Part shown: positions 1 through 8,073 of the stretch, piece after piece | How the letters are laid out: every line of letters starts with the position of its first letter | Numbering within the stretch: position 1 is the stretch's first letter | Origin: Pseudomonas poae | Lineage (GTDB): Bacteria > Pseudomonadota > Gammaproteobacteria > Pseudomonadales > Pseudomonadaceae | Assembly (NCBI RefSeq): GCF_001439785.1 | Contig: NZ_JYLI01000002.1 | Location: 310,001-374,000 of the forward strand | Length of the DNA: 64,000 nt | Direction of reading: 5' to 3' | The notes under the pieces: model-generated | Seen by the model: the letters and a program-made list of their open reading frames with translations, nothing else | Databases searched by the model: none | What the model was told of the DNA's origin: nothing | Translations under genes and position numbers: made by a program

Positions 1-38
1 GTCACGAAGATGGCTTGTTCACCGTCAAGCCGTTGTAA
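1..38 (+). CDS. 3' end of an upstream gene (partial)
   Basis: The first 38 bases read in frame as HEDGLFTVKPL followed by TAA, and end 15 bases before the dgcA start codon. This is probably the C-terminus of the gene before dgcA in the dimethylglycine operon; in P. aeruginosa that place is held by a conserved protein of the 4-vinyl reductase type (PA5397, from memory). Eleven residues are too few to identify it from the sequence. Confidence 0.5.
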   Translation, partial: HEDGLFTVKPL

Positions 39-53
39 GCCGAGGACCGTGCC

Positions 54-2114
54 ATGGCTTTCGAAGCAATGTTCGCGCCGATTCAGATCGGCAAACTGAC
101 CATCCGCAACCGCGTGCTCAGTACCGCCCACGCCGAGGTGTATGCCACCGACGGCGGCATGACCACTGACCGCTATGTGAAGTATTACGAAGAGAAAGCC
201 AAGGGCGGTATCGGCCTGGCAATCTGCGGCGGCTCCTCGGTAGTGGCCATCGACAGCCCGCAGGAATGGTGGAGCTCGGTGAACCTGTCCACCGACCGCA
301 TCATCCCGCACTTCCAGAACCTGGCCGACGCCATGCACAAGCATGGCGCCAAGATCATGATCCAGATTACCCACATGGGCCGTCGCTCGCGCTGGGACGG
401 TTTCAACTGGCCGACCCTGATGTCGCCGTCCGGCGTGCGCGAGCCAGTGCACCGCGCCACCTGCAAGACCATCGAGCCGGAAGAAATCTGGCGCGTGATC
501 GGTAATTACGCCCAGGCCGCGCGCCGTGCCAAGGCCGGTGGCCTGGACGGGGTGGAACTGTCTGCCGTGCACCAGCACATGATCGACCAGTTCTGGAGCC
601 CGCGCGTCAACAAGCGCACCGATGAATGGGGCGGCACTTTTGAAGGCCGCATGAAGTTCGGACTGGAAGTGCTCAAGGCCGTGCGCGCCGAAGTGGGCGA
701 CGACTTCTGCGTGGGCATGCGCCTGTGCGGCGACGAGTTCCACCCGGACGGCCTGTCCCACGAAGACATGAAGCAGATCGCCAAGTATTACGACGACACC
801 GGCATGCTCGATTTCATCGGCGTGGTGGGCTCGGGATGCGATACCCACAACACCCTGGCCAACGTGATCCCCAACATGAGCTACCCGCCGGAGCCATTCC
901 TGCACCTGGCGGCCGGCATCAAGGAAGTGGTCAAGGTTCCGGTGCTGCACGCACAGAACATCAAGGACCCTAACCAGGCCACGCGCATCCTCGAAGGCGG
1001 CTACGTGGACATGGTCGGCATGACCCGTGCACACATCGCCGACCCGCACCTGATCGCCAAGATCAAGATGGGCCAGATCGACCAGATCAAGCAGTGCGTG
1101 GGCGCCAACTATTGCATCGACCGCCAGTACCAGGGGCTGGACGTGCTGTGCATCCAGAACGCCGCCACCTCCCGTGAATACATGGGCGTGCCGCACATCA
1201 TCGAAAAATCCACCGGGCCCAAGCGCAAAGTCGTGGTAGTGGGTGCCGGCCCTGCCGGGATGGAAGCCGCGCGCGTGGCGGCCGAACGTGGCCACGACGT
1301 GACTCTGTTCGAGAAGAAGGAATTCATCGGCGGGCAGATCACCACCGCGTCCAAAGCGCCGCAGCGTGACCAGATTGCCGGTATCACCCGCTGGTTCCAG
1401 CTGGAGCTGGCGCGCTTGAAAGTCGACCTGCGCCTGGGCGTGGCCGCCGACGCCGACACCATTCTCGACCTGCGCCCTGACGTGGTAGTGCTGGCGGTGG
1501 GCGGGCATCCGTTTATCGAGCAGAACGAACACTGGGGCGCCGCCGAAGGCCTGGTGGTGAGCAGCTGGGACGTACTCGACGGCAAGGTAGCGCCGGGCAA
1601 GAACGTGCTGGTCTACGACACCATCTGTGAATTCACCGGCATGTCGGTGGCGGACTTTTTGGCCGACAAGGGCTGCCAGGTGGAGATCGTCACCGACGAC
1701 ATCAAGCCGGGCGTAGCGATTGGCGGCACGTCATTCCCCACCTACTACCGCAGCATGTACCCCAAAGAAGTGATCATGACCGGCGACATGATGCTGGAAA
1801 AGGTCTACCGCGAGGGCGACAAGCTGGTGGCAGTGCTGGAGAACGAATACACCGGCGCCAAAGAGGAGCGGGTGGTGGACCAGGTGGTGGTGGAGAACGG
1901 TGTGCGTCCGGACGAAGCCATTTACTACGGGCTCAAGGAAGGATCGCGCAACAAGGGCCAGATCGACGTCGAAGCCTTGTTTGCGATCAAGCCGCAGCCT
2001 TGCTTGAGCGAAGCGGGCGAGGGGTACTTGCTGTTCCGCATCGGTGACTGTGTGGCGCAGCGAAATACCCATGCCGCCATCTATGACGCCCTGCGCTTGT
2101 GCAAGGATTTCTGA
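54..2114 (+). CDS. dgcA: Dimethylglycine demethylase subunit DgcA (OYE-type flavoprotein)
   Basis: Large flavoprotein subunit of dimethylglycine demethylase, which converts dimethylglycine to sarcosine in betaine catabolism. The 686-residue protein has the old-yellow-enzyme/2,4-dienoyl-CoA reductase layout: an N-terminal TIM barrel (about 1-370), a cysteine cluster for a 4Fe-4S centre (C-VGANY-C and a later C, about 348-366), then a Rossmann domain with the dinucleotide motif VVVVGAGPAGMEAA from about residue 391. Length and order fit the family. The ATG at 54 follows AGGACC. The gene is first in the order dgcA-dgcB-etfA-like-etfB-like, as in P. aeruginosa PA5398-PA5401. The partner protein, not the domain alone, gives the substrate assignment. 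Confidence 0.93.
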   Translation: MAFEAMFAPIQIGKLTIRNRVLSTAHAEVYATDGGMTTDRYVKYYEEKAKGGIGLAICGGSSVVAIDSPQEWWSSVNLSTDRIIPHFQNLADAMHKHGAKIMIQITHMGRRSRWDGFNWPTLMSPSGVREPVHRATCKTIEPEEIWRVIGNYAQAARRAKAGGLDGVELSAVHQHMIDQFWSPRVNKRTDEWGGTFEGRMKFGLEVLKAVRAEVGDDFCVGMRLCGDEFHPDGLSHEDMKQIAKYYDDTGMLDFIGVVGSGCDTHNTLANVIPNMSYPPEPFLHLAAGIKEVVKVPVLHAQNIKDPNQATRILEGGYVDMVGMTRAHIADPHLIAKIKMGQIDQIKQCVGANYCIDRQYQGLDVLCIQNAATSREYMGVPHIIEKSTGPKRKVVVVGAGPAGMEAARVAAERGHDVTLFEKKEFIGGQITTASKAPQRDQIAGITRWFQLELARLKVDLRLGVAADADTILDLRPDVVVLAVGGHPFIEQNEHWGAAEGLVVSSWDVLDGKVAPGKNVLVYDTICEFTGMSVADFLADKGCQVEIVTDDIKPGVAIGGTSFPTYYRSMYPKEVIMTGDMMLEKVYREGDKLVAVLENEYTGAKEERVVDQVVVENGVRPDEAIYYGLKEGSRNKGQIDVEALFAIKPQPCLSEAGEGYLLFRIGDCVAQRNTHAAIYDALRLCKDF

Positions 2115-2132
2115 TCCAACACTGAACCAATG

Positions 2133-2248
2133 TGGAAACCGGTCAATGTGGGAGCCGGGCTTGCCCGCGATGCAGGCGACTCGGTGTTGAGTGATACCGA
2201 GGCGATGCCATCGCAGGCAAGCCAGCTCCCACATTAAACCGGTTTCCA
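2133..2248. repeat. REPIN nested inside an 11-bp palindrome, dgcA-dgcB gap
   Basis: Two REP units in inverted orientation (2148-2173, GTGGGAGCCGGGCTTGCCCGCGAT; 2208-2232, its diverged reverse) form a hairpin. Just outside lies an exact inverted repeat, TGGAAACCGGT at 2133-2143 and ACCGGTTTCCA at 2238-2248. The REP pair therefore sits within an existing dyad. It may lower or stabilise transcription between dgcA and dgcB. Confidence 0.85.
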
Positions 2249-2281
2249 TGCAAGTCCCGTGTGGTCTTTGGGAGCTTCACC

Positions 2282-4225
2282 ATGTTGAACACCCTTCTTC
2301 CCATCCTGCTTTTCGCCGCCCTGGGCCTTGCCGTCCTCGGCGCCCTGCGCCGGGCAAACATGTGGCGCCGTGGCCGCGCATCCAAGGTCGACCTGCTCGG
2401 CGGCCTGCTGGCCATGCCCAAGCGCTACATGGTCGACCTGCACCACGTGGTCGCCCGCGACAAATACATCGCCAACACCCACGTCGCCACGGCGCTGGGC
2501 TTTGTGCTGTCGGCGCTGCTGGCGATCGTGGTGCACGGGTTTGGCCTGCAAAATCGCATTCTCGGCTACGCCTTACTGCTGGCCTCGACCTTGATGTTTG
2601 TCGGCGCCATCTTTATGTACCTGCGTCGCCGCAACCCGCCTGCACGCCTGTCGAAAGGCCCGTGGATGCGCCTGCCAAAAAGCCTGCTGGCGTTCTCGGT
2701 GAGTTTTTTCCTCGTCACCTTGCCGGTGGCCGGGATTCTGCCCGCCGACTTCGGCGGCTGGCTGCTGGCCGCGCTGCTGAGTGTGGGCGTGGCGTGGGGC
2801 GTGTCCGAGATGTTCTTCGGCATGACTTGGGGCGGCCCGATGAAACACGCCTTCGCCGGTGCCCTGCACCTGGCCTGGCACCGCCGCGCCGAACGCTTTG
2901 GCGGCGGGCGCTCCACCGGCTTGAAGCCACTGGACCTGACGGACAAAAGCGTGCCCCTGGGCGTGGAAAAGCCCAAGGATTTCACCTGGAACCAACTGCT
3001 CGGTTTCGACGCCTGCGTGCAGTGCGGCAAGTGCGAAGCGGCGTGCCCGGCCTTTGCCGCCGGCCAACCGCTGAACCCGAAAAAGCTGATCCAGGACATG
3101 GTGGTCGGCCTGGCGGGTGGCACCGATGCAAAATTCGCCGGCAGCCCCTATCCAGGCAAACCGGTGGGCGAACACAGCGGCAACCCCCATCAACCCATCG
3201 TCAACGGCCTGGTGGACGCCGAGACCCTGTGGTCGTGCACCACCTGCCGCGCCTGCGTGGAAGAGTGCCCGATGATGATCGAGCACGTGGATGCCATCGT
3301 CGACATGCGCCGCCACCTCACCCTGGAAAAGGGCGCCACGCCGAACAAGGGCGCTGAAGTACTCGAAAACCTGATCGCCACCGACAACCCCGGTGGTTTC
3401 GCCCCAGGCGGTCGCCTCAACTGGGCGGCGGACCTGAACCTGCCGCTGCTCAGCGAAAAGGCCAGCTGCGATGTGCTGTTCTGGGTCGGCGACGGCGCCT
3501 TCGACATGCGCAACCAGCGCACCCTGCGTGCCTTCGTCAAAGTGCTGAAGGCCGCCAAGGTGGACTTCGCCGTGCTCGGCCTGGAAGAACGCGACAGCGG
3601 CGACGTGGCTCGACGCCTGGGCGACGAAGCGACCTTCCAGTTGCTGGCGACACGCAATATCCAGACGCTGGAAAAGTACTGCTTCAAGCGCATCGTCACC
3701 TGCGACCCGCACAGTTTCCAAGTACTCAAAAACGAATACGGCGCCTTCAATGGCAACTATCAGGTGCAGCATCACAGCACCTTCATGGCCGAACTGATCG
3801 ACGCGGGCGCACTTAACCTGGGCCAGCACAAGGGCAACAGCGTGACTTACCACGACCCTTGCTACCTGGGCCGCTATAACGGCGAGTACGAGGCGCCGCG
3901 TCAGGTGCTGCGTGCGCTGGGCATCGAGGTCAAGGAGATGCAACGCTCGGGCTTTCGCTCACGCTGTTGCGGCGGCGGTGGCGGTGCGCCGATCACTGAC
4001 ATTCCCGGCAAGCAACGGATCCCGGACATGCGCATGGACGACATTCGCGAGACCGGCGCCGAACTGGTCGCCGTGGGCTGCCCGCAATGCACGGCGATGC
4101 TTGAAGGCGTGGTCGAACCGCGGCCGCTGATCAAGGACATCGCCGAATTGGTGGCTGACGCGTTGCTGGAAGACGCGGCACCGACCAAAGCCCCTTTAAA
4201 ACGTGAACCTGCGGAGGTGCATTGA
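2282..4225 (+). CDS. dgcB: Dimethylglycine demethylase subunit DgcB (membrane Fe-S oxidoreductase)
   Basis: Second subunit of dimethylglycine demethylase, thought to pass electrons from DgcA toward the ETF-like pair or the quinone pool. The N-terminal 200 residues hold several hydrophobic membrane segments. Two 4Fe-4S motifs follow (CVQCGKCEAACP at about 245 and CTTCRACVEECP at about 319). The C-terminal half carries CCG-type cysteine motifs (CCGGGGG at about 562, CPQCTAM near the end), as in heterodisulfide reductase D/GlpC-like proteins. The ATG at 2282 was chosen because GGGAG lies 7 bases upstream; an in-frame GTG at 2261 has no such site. Its stop overlaps the next start by one base, so translation is probably coupled. 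Confidence 0.92.
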   Translation: MLNTLLPILLFAALGLAVLGALRRANMWRRGRASKVDLLGGLLAMPKRYMVDLHHVVARDKYIANTHVATALGFVLSALLAIVVHGFGLQNRILGYALLLASTLMFVGAIFMYLRRRNPPARLSKGPWMRLPKSLLAFSVSFFLVTLPVAGILPADFGGWLLAALLSVGVAWGVSEMFFGMTWGGPMKHAFAGALHLAWHRRAERFGGGRSTGLKPLDLTDKSVPLGVEKPKDFTWNQLLGFDACVQCGKCEAACPAFAAGQPLNPKKLIQDMVVGLAGGTDAKFAGSPYPGKPVGEHSGNPHQPIVNGLVDAETLWSCTTCRACVEECPMMIEHVDAIVDMRRHLTLEKGATPNKGAEVLENLIATDNPGGFAPGGRLNWAADLNLPLLSEKASCDVLFWVGDGAFDMRNQRTLRAFVKVLKAAKVDFAVLGLEERDSGDVARRLGDEATFQLLATRNIQTLEKYCFKRIVTCDPHSFQVLKNEYGAFNGNYQVQHHSTFMAELIDAGALNLGQHKGNSVTYHDPCYLGRYNGEYEAPRQVLRALGIEVKEMQRSGFRSRCCGGGGGAPITDIPGKQRIPDMRMDDIRETGAELVAVGCPQCTAMLEGVVEPRPLIKDIAELVADALLEDAAPTKAPLKREPAEVH

Positions 4226-5445
4226 TGAGCGACATTATCCGCCGCGACCCACGGGCCGAATGGATCGCCCGCAACCGCCTGCATCCCTTGCACGCGGCCA
4301 TGCAGCCTGCGCAGCAGAGTTGGATGGGCCCGAACGGCGTCATGCGCAAGAACGTGCATGGCGTGGGCTTTATTGGCCCCAACGGCATCAAGCGCATCGA
4401 CCGCAGCGGCGCCCAGCAGGGCGGCGCGGCCAAGCGGACGGCGGCAGTGGACGTGCAGTTGCCGTTGCACCGGATTGCCGAGCCTGCGTTTTACATCAAC
4501 GTGGTGCCAGACATGGTCGGCGGCCGCCTGAGCAGTCACGACCGCGACTTGCTCGGCCTGGCGCGGCAACTGGCCGGCCACGACGGCGCGGTGCTGGCCG
4601 TGGTGTTTGGCGAGCACAAGGAAAGCGCCTTCGCCACGGCTGGCGTCGACCGCCTGCTGGTGCTGGACGGTTCCGAATTCGACGGTTATTCACCGGAGCA
4701 ACGGGTGCAGGGCCTGCGTGCTGTGGATAACCAGTTCAACCCACGTCACTGGTTGCTGCCCGACAGCCGTAGCGGCGGCGGTGAGCTGGGCCGACGCTTT
4801 GCCGCCAGCCTCAAGGAGCGTCCGGCCACGCGTGTGTGGCAGGTCAAGGACGAACAGTGCATCGGCCGTGCCGGCGCGGGCCAGCAGGATGTGGCGCGAC
4901 CGGTGCCGCGCCTGATTCTCGCCGCTGTGGAATGCGCTGAACCGGTCAGCGACACACGGCATGAAGTGTTACCCGTGGAGTTATCCACAACCCTGGCGCG
5001 CAGCCTGCCACGTATCGAAGATTTGGGCGCGGTGGCGGTGGATCCGGCGGCGATTCCCATGGCCGAAGCCGAATTCATTTTCTCCGGCGGCAATGGGGTC
5101 AAGGACTGGGCGCTGTTTCACCAGACCGCCGCCGCACTCGGCGCCACCGAAGGCGCATCCCGAGTGGCGGTGGACGATGGCTTCATGGCGCGGGATCGCC
5201 AGGTCGGCGCCAGCGGCACCTGGGTCACGGCGCGGGTGTATGTGGCCGTGGGTATTTCCGGGGCGATCCAGCATCTGCAGGGCATCGGTGCCTGCGACAA
5301 GGTGGTGGCGATCAACCTCGATCCGGGTTGCGACATGATCAAGCGGGCCGACCTGTCAGTGATCGGCGAAAGCGCCGCGATTCTGCAAGCCTTGATCGTT
5401 GCGGTCGACACCTACCGCAATGGCGCCAAGCGCGATGCAGCTTAA
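4225..5445 (+). CDS. Electron transfer flavoprotein alpha-like subunit
   Basis: EtfA-like subunit (406 aa) of an ETF that likely takes electrons from DgcAB. The C-terminal FAD-binding part is clear, with VAVGISGAIQHLQGI at about 338-352, then NLDPGCDMIKRADLSVIG. The first 80 residues (VRKNVHG-like, FIGPNGIKRIDR) are unlike housekeeping EtfA. The start ATG at 4225 overlaps the dgcB TGA. Two perfect DnaA boxes lie inside the gene (4722-4730 and 4981-4989); the second is read as the codons TTA TCC ACA, two of them rare here. The annotation etfA-like follows PA5400; it is not the general fatty-acid ETF. Confidence 0.85.
   Translation: MSDIIRRDPRAEWIARNRLHPLHAAMQPAQQSWMGPNGVMRKNVHGVGFIGPNGIKRIDRSGAQQGGAAKRTAAVDVQLPLHRIAEPAFYINVVPDMVGGRLSSHDRDLLGLARQLAGHDGAVLAVVFGEHKESAFATAGVDRLLVLDGSEFDGYSPEQRVQGLRAVDNQFNPRHWLLPDSRSGGGELGRRFAASLKERPATRVWQVKDEQCIGRAGAGQQDVARPVPRLILAAVECAEPVSDTRHEVLPVELSTTLARSLPRIEDLGAVAVDPAAIPMAEAEFIFSGGNGVKDWALFHQTAAALGATEGASRVAVDDGFMARDRQVGASGTWVTARVYVAVGISGAIQHLQGIGACDKVVAINLDPGCDMIKRADLSVIGESAAILQALIVAVDTYRNGAKRDAA
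4722..4730 (-). promoter_or_regulatory. Perfect DnaA box (TTATCCACA)
   Basis: The plus strand reads TGTGGATAA, the exact reverse complement of the consensus DnaA box. It lies inside the EtfA-like gene (codons GCT GTG GAT AAC). It is the first of six perfect boxes between 4.7 and 6.7 kb. Confidence 0.55.
4981..4989 (+). promoter_or_regulatory. Perfect DnaA box (TTATCCACA)
   Basis: Exact consensus box in frame inside the EtfA-like gene, read as Leu-Ser-Thr (residues 253-255) with the codons TTA, TCC, ACA. TTA is the rarest leucine codon in GC-rich pseudomonads, which suggests the DNA word itself is kept. Confidence 0.58.
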
Positions 5446-5455
5446 GGATATGGCC

Positions 5456-6226
5456 ATGACGACCAATGTAATCAGCCTGGTGTCCATCGGCGCCCACCCC
5501 ACCTCAGGGCGCGCGCGCCGCGCCGAGCAGGACGCCCGCGCCGTCGAACTGGGCCTGCAACTGGCTGGGGATAAGTTGCAGGTGCTGCACGCCGGCAATA
5601 TTCAGGAACCGACCTTGCGCAGCTACCTGGGCATGGGGTTGCCGCAGTTGCACGTGTTGGAGCAGCCGGCCGGCGCCGATGCGCTGCCGGTGCTCAGTGA
5701 TTATTTACGCGATGCCGGCGCCCAGGTGGTGCTTACCGGCAGCCAGGCGGAGACCGGCGAAGGCTCGGGGATGCTGCCGTTCCTGCTGGCCGAGCAATTG
5801 GGCTGGCCGCTGATTGTGGGCCTCGCGCAGGTTGAGTCCATCGACGGCGGTGTGGCCCATGTGCTGCAAGCCTTGCCCCGTGGCCAGCGGCGCCGCTTGA
5901 AAGTGCGCCTGCCGTTTCTGGCGACTGTGGATAACGCGGCGCCCAAGCCACGGCAAAGCGCTTACGGCCCGGCGCAGCGCGGCGAGCTGGCGGCCCATGA
6001 GGTTGAAATCGAAGAAGACGAGTTATTCACAGGCGCGGTGCTGCAACCGGCCAAGCCACGGCCCAAGCGCCTCAAGGTGATCAAGGCCAAGAGCGGCGCG
6101 GACCGTATGAAGGCGGCGACGGCCAAGGCCAGTGGGGGCGGTGGGCAAGTGCTCAAGGGCCTCAGCCCTGAGGCCGGCGCCGAAGCCATCCTCAAGCTGC
6201 TCATAGAAGAAGGCGTTGTACGCTAA
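5456..6226 (+). CDS. Electron transfer flavoprotein beta-like subunit
   Basis: EtfB-like subunit (256 aa) paired with the preceding EtfA-like protein; together they probably serve dimethylglycine demethylase. The adenine-nucleotide-alpha-hydrolase-like core shows the EtfB pattern: SIGAHPTSGRARRAEQDARA near the start, an acidic-glycine loop GSQAETGEGSGMLPFLLAEQ (about 100-119), and VRLPFLATVDN. The last 60 residues are charged and Lys/Gly-rich. ATG 5456 was preferred over ATG 5450 because AAGGA at 5444-5448 is 7 bases away. A perfect DnaA box (5926) and a near-perfect one (6023) lie within the gene. Confidence 0.82.
   Translation: MTTNVISLVSIGAHPTSGRARRAEQDARAVELGLQLAGDKLQVLHAGNIQEPTLRSYLGMGLPQLHVLEQPAGADALPVLSDYLRDAGAQVVLTGSQAETGEGSGMLPFLLAEQLGWPLIVGLAQVESIDGGVAHVLQALPRGQRRRLKVRLPFLATVDNAAPKPRQSAYGPAQRGELAAHEVEIEEDELFTGAVLQPAKPRPKRLKVIKAKSGADRMKAATAKASGGGGQVLKGLSPEAGAEAILKLLIEEGVVR
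5926..5934 (-). promoter_or_regulatory. Perfect DnaA box (TTATCCACA)
   Basis: TGTGGATAA on the plus strand, inside the EtfB-like gene (codons ACT GTG GAT AAC). Confidence 0.55.
6023..6031 (+). promoter_or_regulatory. DnaA box, TTATTCACA (fits TTWTNCACA)
   Basis: Matches the relaxed consensus TTWTNCACA. It is read in frame as Leu-Phe-Thr (residues 190-192 of the EtfB-like protein) with the codons TTA TTC ACA, again including rare TTA and ACA. Confidence 0.45.
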
Positions 6227-6230
6227 ACAC

Positions 6231-6284
6231 AATGTGGGAGGGGCGGTGCGACGATTCGACTTGCCCCCTCCCACAGTGTTTTTT
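6231..6284 (+). terminator. REP-type hairpin with T-run after the dgc operon
   Basis: AATGTGGGAGGGG at 6231 pairs with CCCCTCCCACA ending at 6275, and a T-run follows at 6279-6284. It is a REP-family hairpin placed right after the last gene of the dgc/etf-like operon and probably acts as its terminator. Confidence 0.65.
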
Positions 6285-6322
6285 GGTGTGTCCGGTTTAC
6301 CCACAATGCCTGTTAGCCTGCG

Positions 6323-6331
6323 TGTGGATAA
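6323..6331 (-). promoter_or_regulatory. Perfect DnaA box (TTATCCACA)
   Basis: TGTGGATAA on the plus strand in the gap between the EtfB-like gene and gbcA. Confidence 0.6.
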
Positions 6332-6457
6332 GATGTTTGCTGTCCGCTGCAAGCTACGTAAATAAAGGCGTGTAGCGTTATGTTTAAAAAATGATCAATG
6401 CTGGCTTTTCCCCTCCAAATCCCGCTGAAACCCTCGGTTTTACTCACCCGCACGCGC

Positions 6458-6466
6458 TTTTCCACA
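6458..6466 (+). promoter_or_regulatory. DnaA box, TTTTCCACA (fits TTWTNCACA)
   Basis: One base from the strict consensus and within the relaxed one. It lies between two perfect boxes in the same gap. Confidence 0.42.
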
Positions 6467-6504
6467 GACACCCCAAAGTTGCCCCCAAAGTCTGTTGGCG
6501 CTTC

Positions 6505-6513
6505 TGTGGATAA
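6505..6513 (-). promoter_or_regulatory. Perfect DnaA box (TTATCCACA)
   Basis: TGTGGATAA on the plus strand, in the context TTCTGTGGATAAGG, very like the box at 6677 (CTCTGTGGATAAGT). Confidence 0.6.
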
Positions 6514-6676
6514 GGTGTTTGCGTTCCTCTGCACCCCATATAAACCGTGGCTTGCAGGCTTTAGATCAAAAAACAACCAATAGCGGATAAAACCTCTGAC
6601 TTTGAATAAGTCACGGATTTTCTTGAGTTTATTTCAGAGAAAAACACCAGTTGCCCACAATTGCTGTGGGTGGCTC

Positions 6677-6685
6677 TGTGGATAA
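6677..6685 (-). promoter_or_regulatory. Perfect DnaA box inside nested inverted repeats
   Basis: TGTGGATAA on the plus strand. It is enclosed by TTGCCCA (6651-6657) and TGGGCAA (6691-6697), and sits next to CCCACA (6654-6659)/TGTGGG (6665-6670). Confidence 0.6.
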
Positions 6686-6777
6686 GTTGTTGGGCAATGG
6701 CTGGAGGGCAGGGCAGGTGGGGGTTGTCAGGGTTCTGGTTGTTTTTTGTACAGCGCAGAACCCAGACAGTTAAAGCG

Positions 6778-8073
6778 TTACTCGTGTGCCGCCACACCCT
6801 TGAGATAAGGTGCTGGCGCCGCGCCGAGGTTGTTCAGCAGCCGCTCGCTGTACCAATCCACGAAGTTCACCACACCAAACTCATAGGTCTGGGAGTACGG
6901 GCCTGGCTGGTAGGCCGTGGAGTTGATGCCGCGCTGGTTCTCTTCGGCCAGGCGACGGTCCTGGTCGTTGGTGGCATCCCACACTTGGCGCATGCGGTCG
7001 ACGTCGTAGTCCACACCTTCCACGGCATCCTTGTGCACGATCCACTTGGTGGTGACCATGGTTTCCTGGGCGCTGATCGGCCACACGGTGAACACGATGA
7101 TGTGGTCGCCCATGCAGTGGTTCCAGGAGTGTGGCAAGTGCAGGATGCGCATCGAGCCCAGGTCCGGGTTCTTGATGCGGCCCATCAGCTTGGCGCAGCC
7201 CTGTTTGCCGTCGAGGGTCATCGACACGGTGCCCTTGAGCAGCGGCATGCGCACGATACGGTTGCGCAGGCCGAAGCTGGCGTGGGCATAGGGGATTTTC
7301 TCGGCGTCCCAGGCGGCGGCCGAGGCGGCGACGTGGTCCTTGAACGCCTGGTCGGCCCGTGGGTCGGTGACGTCGTCCCATTCCAGCAGGGTTTTCAGCA
7401 GTTCCGGGTGCGACGCGTTGCAGTGATAGCACTCGCGGTTGTTTTCCAGTACCAGCTTCCAGTTGGCTTTTTCGAACAAGGTGGTCTGGATCGCCACCTT
7501 GGTGTTTTCCATGTCGTAGGGTTCCATGTAGTGGTTCAGCGTCGACAGGAAGTCATCGATGGCCGGCGGGTTTTCAGCCAGGCTGATGAAGATGTAGCCG
7601 CCGGCGGTCTTCACGTTCACCGGCTTCAAACCGTACTGCTTCATGTCGAAATCGGCGCCCATCTCGGTGCCGGCGAACAGCAGACGGCCATCGAGCTCAT
7701 AAGTCCACTGGTGGTAGTGGCACACCAACTTGGCGACCTTGCCCTTGTCGCTGGTGCACAGACGCGAGCCACGGTGACGGCACACGTTGTGGAACGCATG
7801 CACCACGCCTTCGGCGCCACGGATCACGATGATCGGGTTCTTGCCGATCTGCAGGGTCAAGTAGTTGCCCTTGGCGGGGATTTCGCAGGTCATGCCGGCG
7901 ATCAACCACTCTTTCTGGAAGATCTCCTGCATGTCGATATCAAACAACCGCTCATCAGAGTAAAACGGCTGCGGCAGGGAAAAGGTGCGCTCACGCTCGT
8001 GCAGCATTTGCGCGGTGGCCTTGCGTGCGGGTTCCAGCGGATCGCCCAAGCTTAAGGTTGCGGTGACGTCCAT
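6778..8073 (-). CDS. gbcA: Glycine betaine monooxygenase, Rieske oxygenase subunit GbcA
   Basis: Catalytic subunit (431 aa) that removes one methyl group from glycine betaine as formaldehyde, giving dimethylglycine. The Rieske 2Fe-2S ligands are visible as CRH (C98, H100) and CHYH (C118, H121). The mononuclear iron site starts with NNRECYHCNASH (H217, H222), followed by the usual large C-terminal domain. The start at 8073 was chosen because GAGGA lies 9 bases upstream; the ATG at 8094 has none. It is divergent from its reductase gene gbcB across a shared control region, as in P. aeruginosa, where GbdR activates both. Confidence 0.93.
   Translation of the reverse strand: MDVTATLSLGDPLEPARKATAQMLHERERTFSLPQPFYSDERLFDIDMQEIFQKEWLIAGMTCEIPAKGNYLTLQIGKNPIIVIRGAEGVVHAFHNVCRHRGSRLCTSDKGKVAKLVCHYHQWTYELDGRLLFAGTEMGADFDMKQYGLKPVNVKTAGGYIFISLAENPPAIDDFLSTLNHYMEPYDMENTKVAIQTTLFEKANWKLVLENNRECYHCNASHPELLKTLLEWDDVTDPRADQAFKDHVAASAAAWDAEKIPYAHASFGLRNRIVRMPLLKGTVSMTLDGKQGCAKLMGRIKNPDLGSMRILHLPHSWNHCMGDHIIVFTVWPISAQETMVTTKWIVHKDAVEGVDYDVDRMRQVWDATNDQDRRLAEENQRGINSTAYQPGPYSQTYEFGVVNFVDWYSERLLNNLGAAPAPYLKGVAAHE

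Larger units (their letters stand above)
6285..6777. other. Gene-free, relatively AT-rich segment with DnaA boxes and nested dyads
   Basis: This gap of about 490 bp lies between convergent genes (EtfB-like and gbcA), so it needs no promoter for either. I see no coding sequence or RNA gene. It carries three perfect DnaA boxes (6323, 6505, 6677), one TTTTCCACA (6458), an AT-rich stretch at about 6560-6650, and nested inverted repeats at 6651-6697. It is less GC-rich than the genes on either side. Confidence 0.6.

Noticed and set aside
4722..6685. Chromosomal origin oriC
   Set aside because: No dnaA, dnaN, rpmH or gidA genes are near, and some boxes lie inside genes. A titration or regulatory locus is more likely.
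6661..8055. 464-aa plus-strand open frame
   Set aside because: Antisense to gbcA, with the His/Val/Gly composition of a shadow frame.
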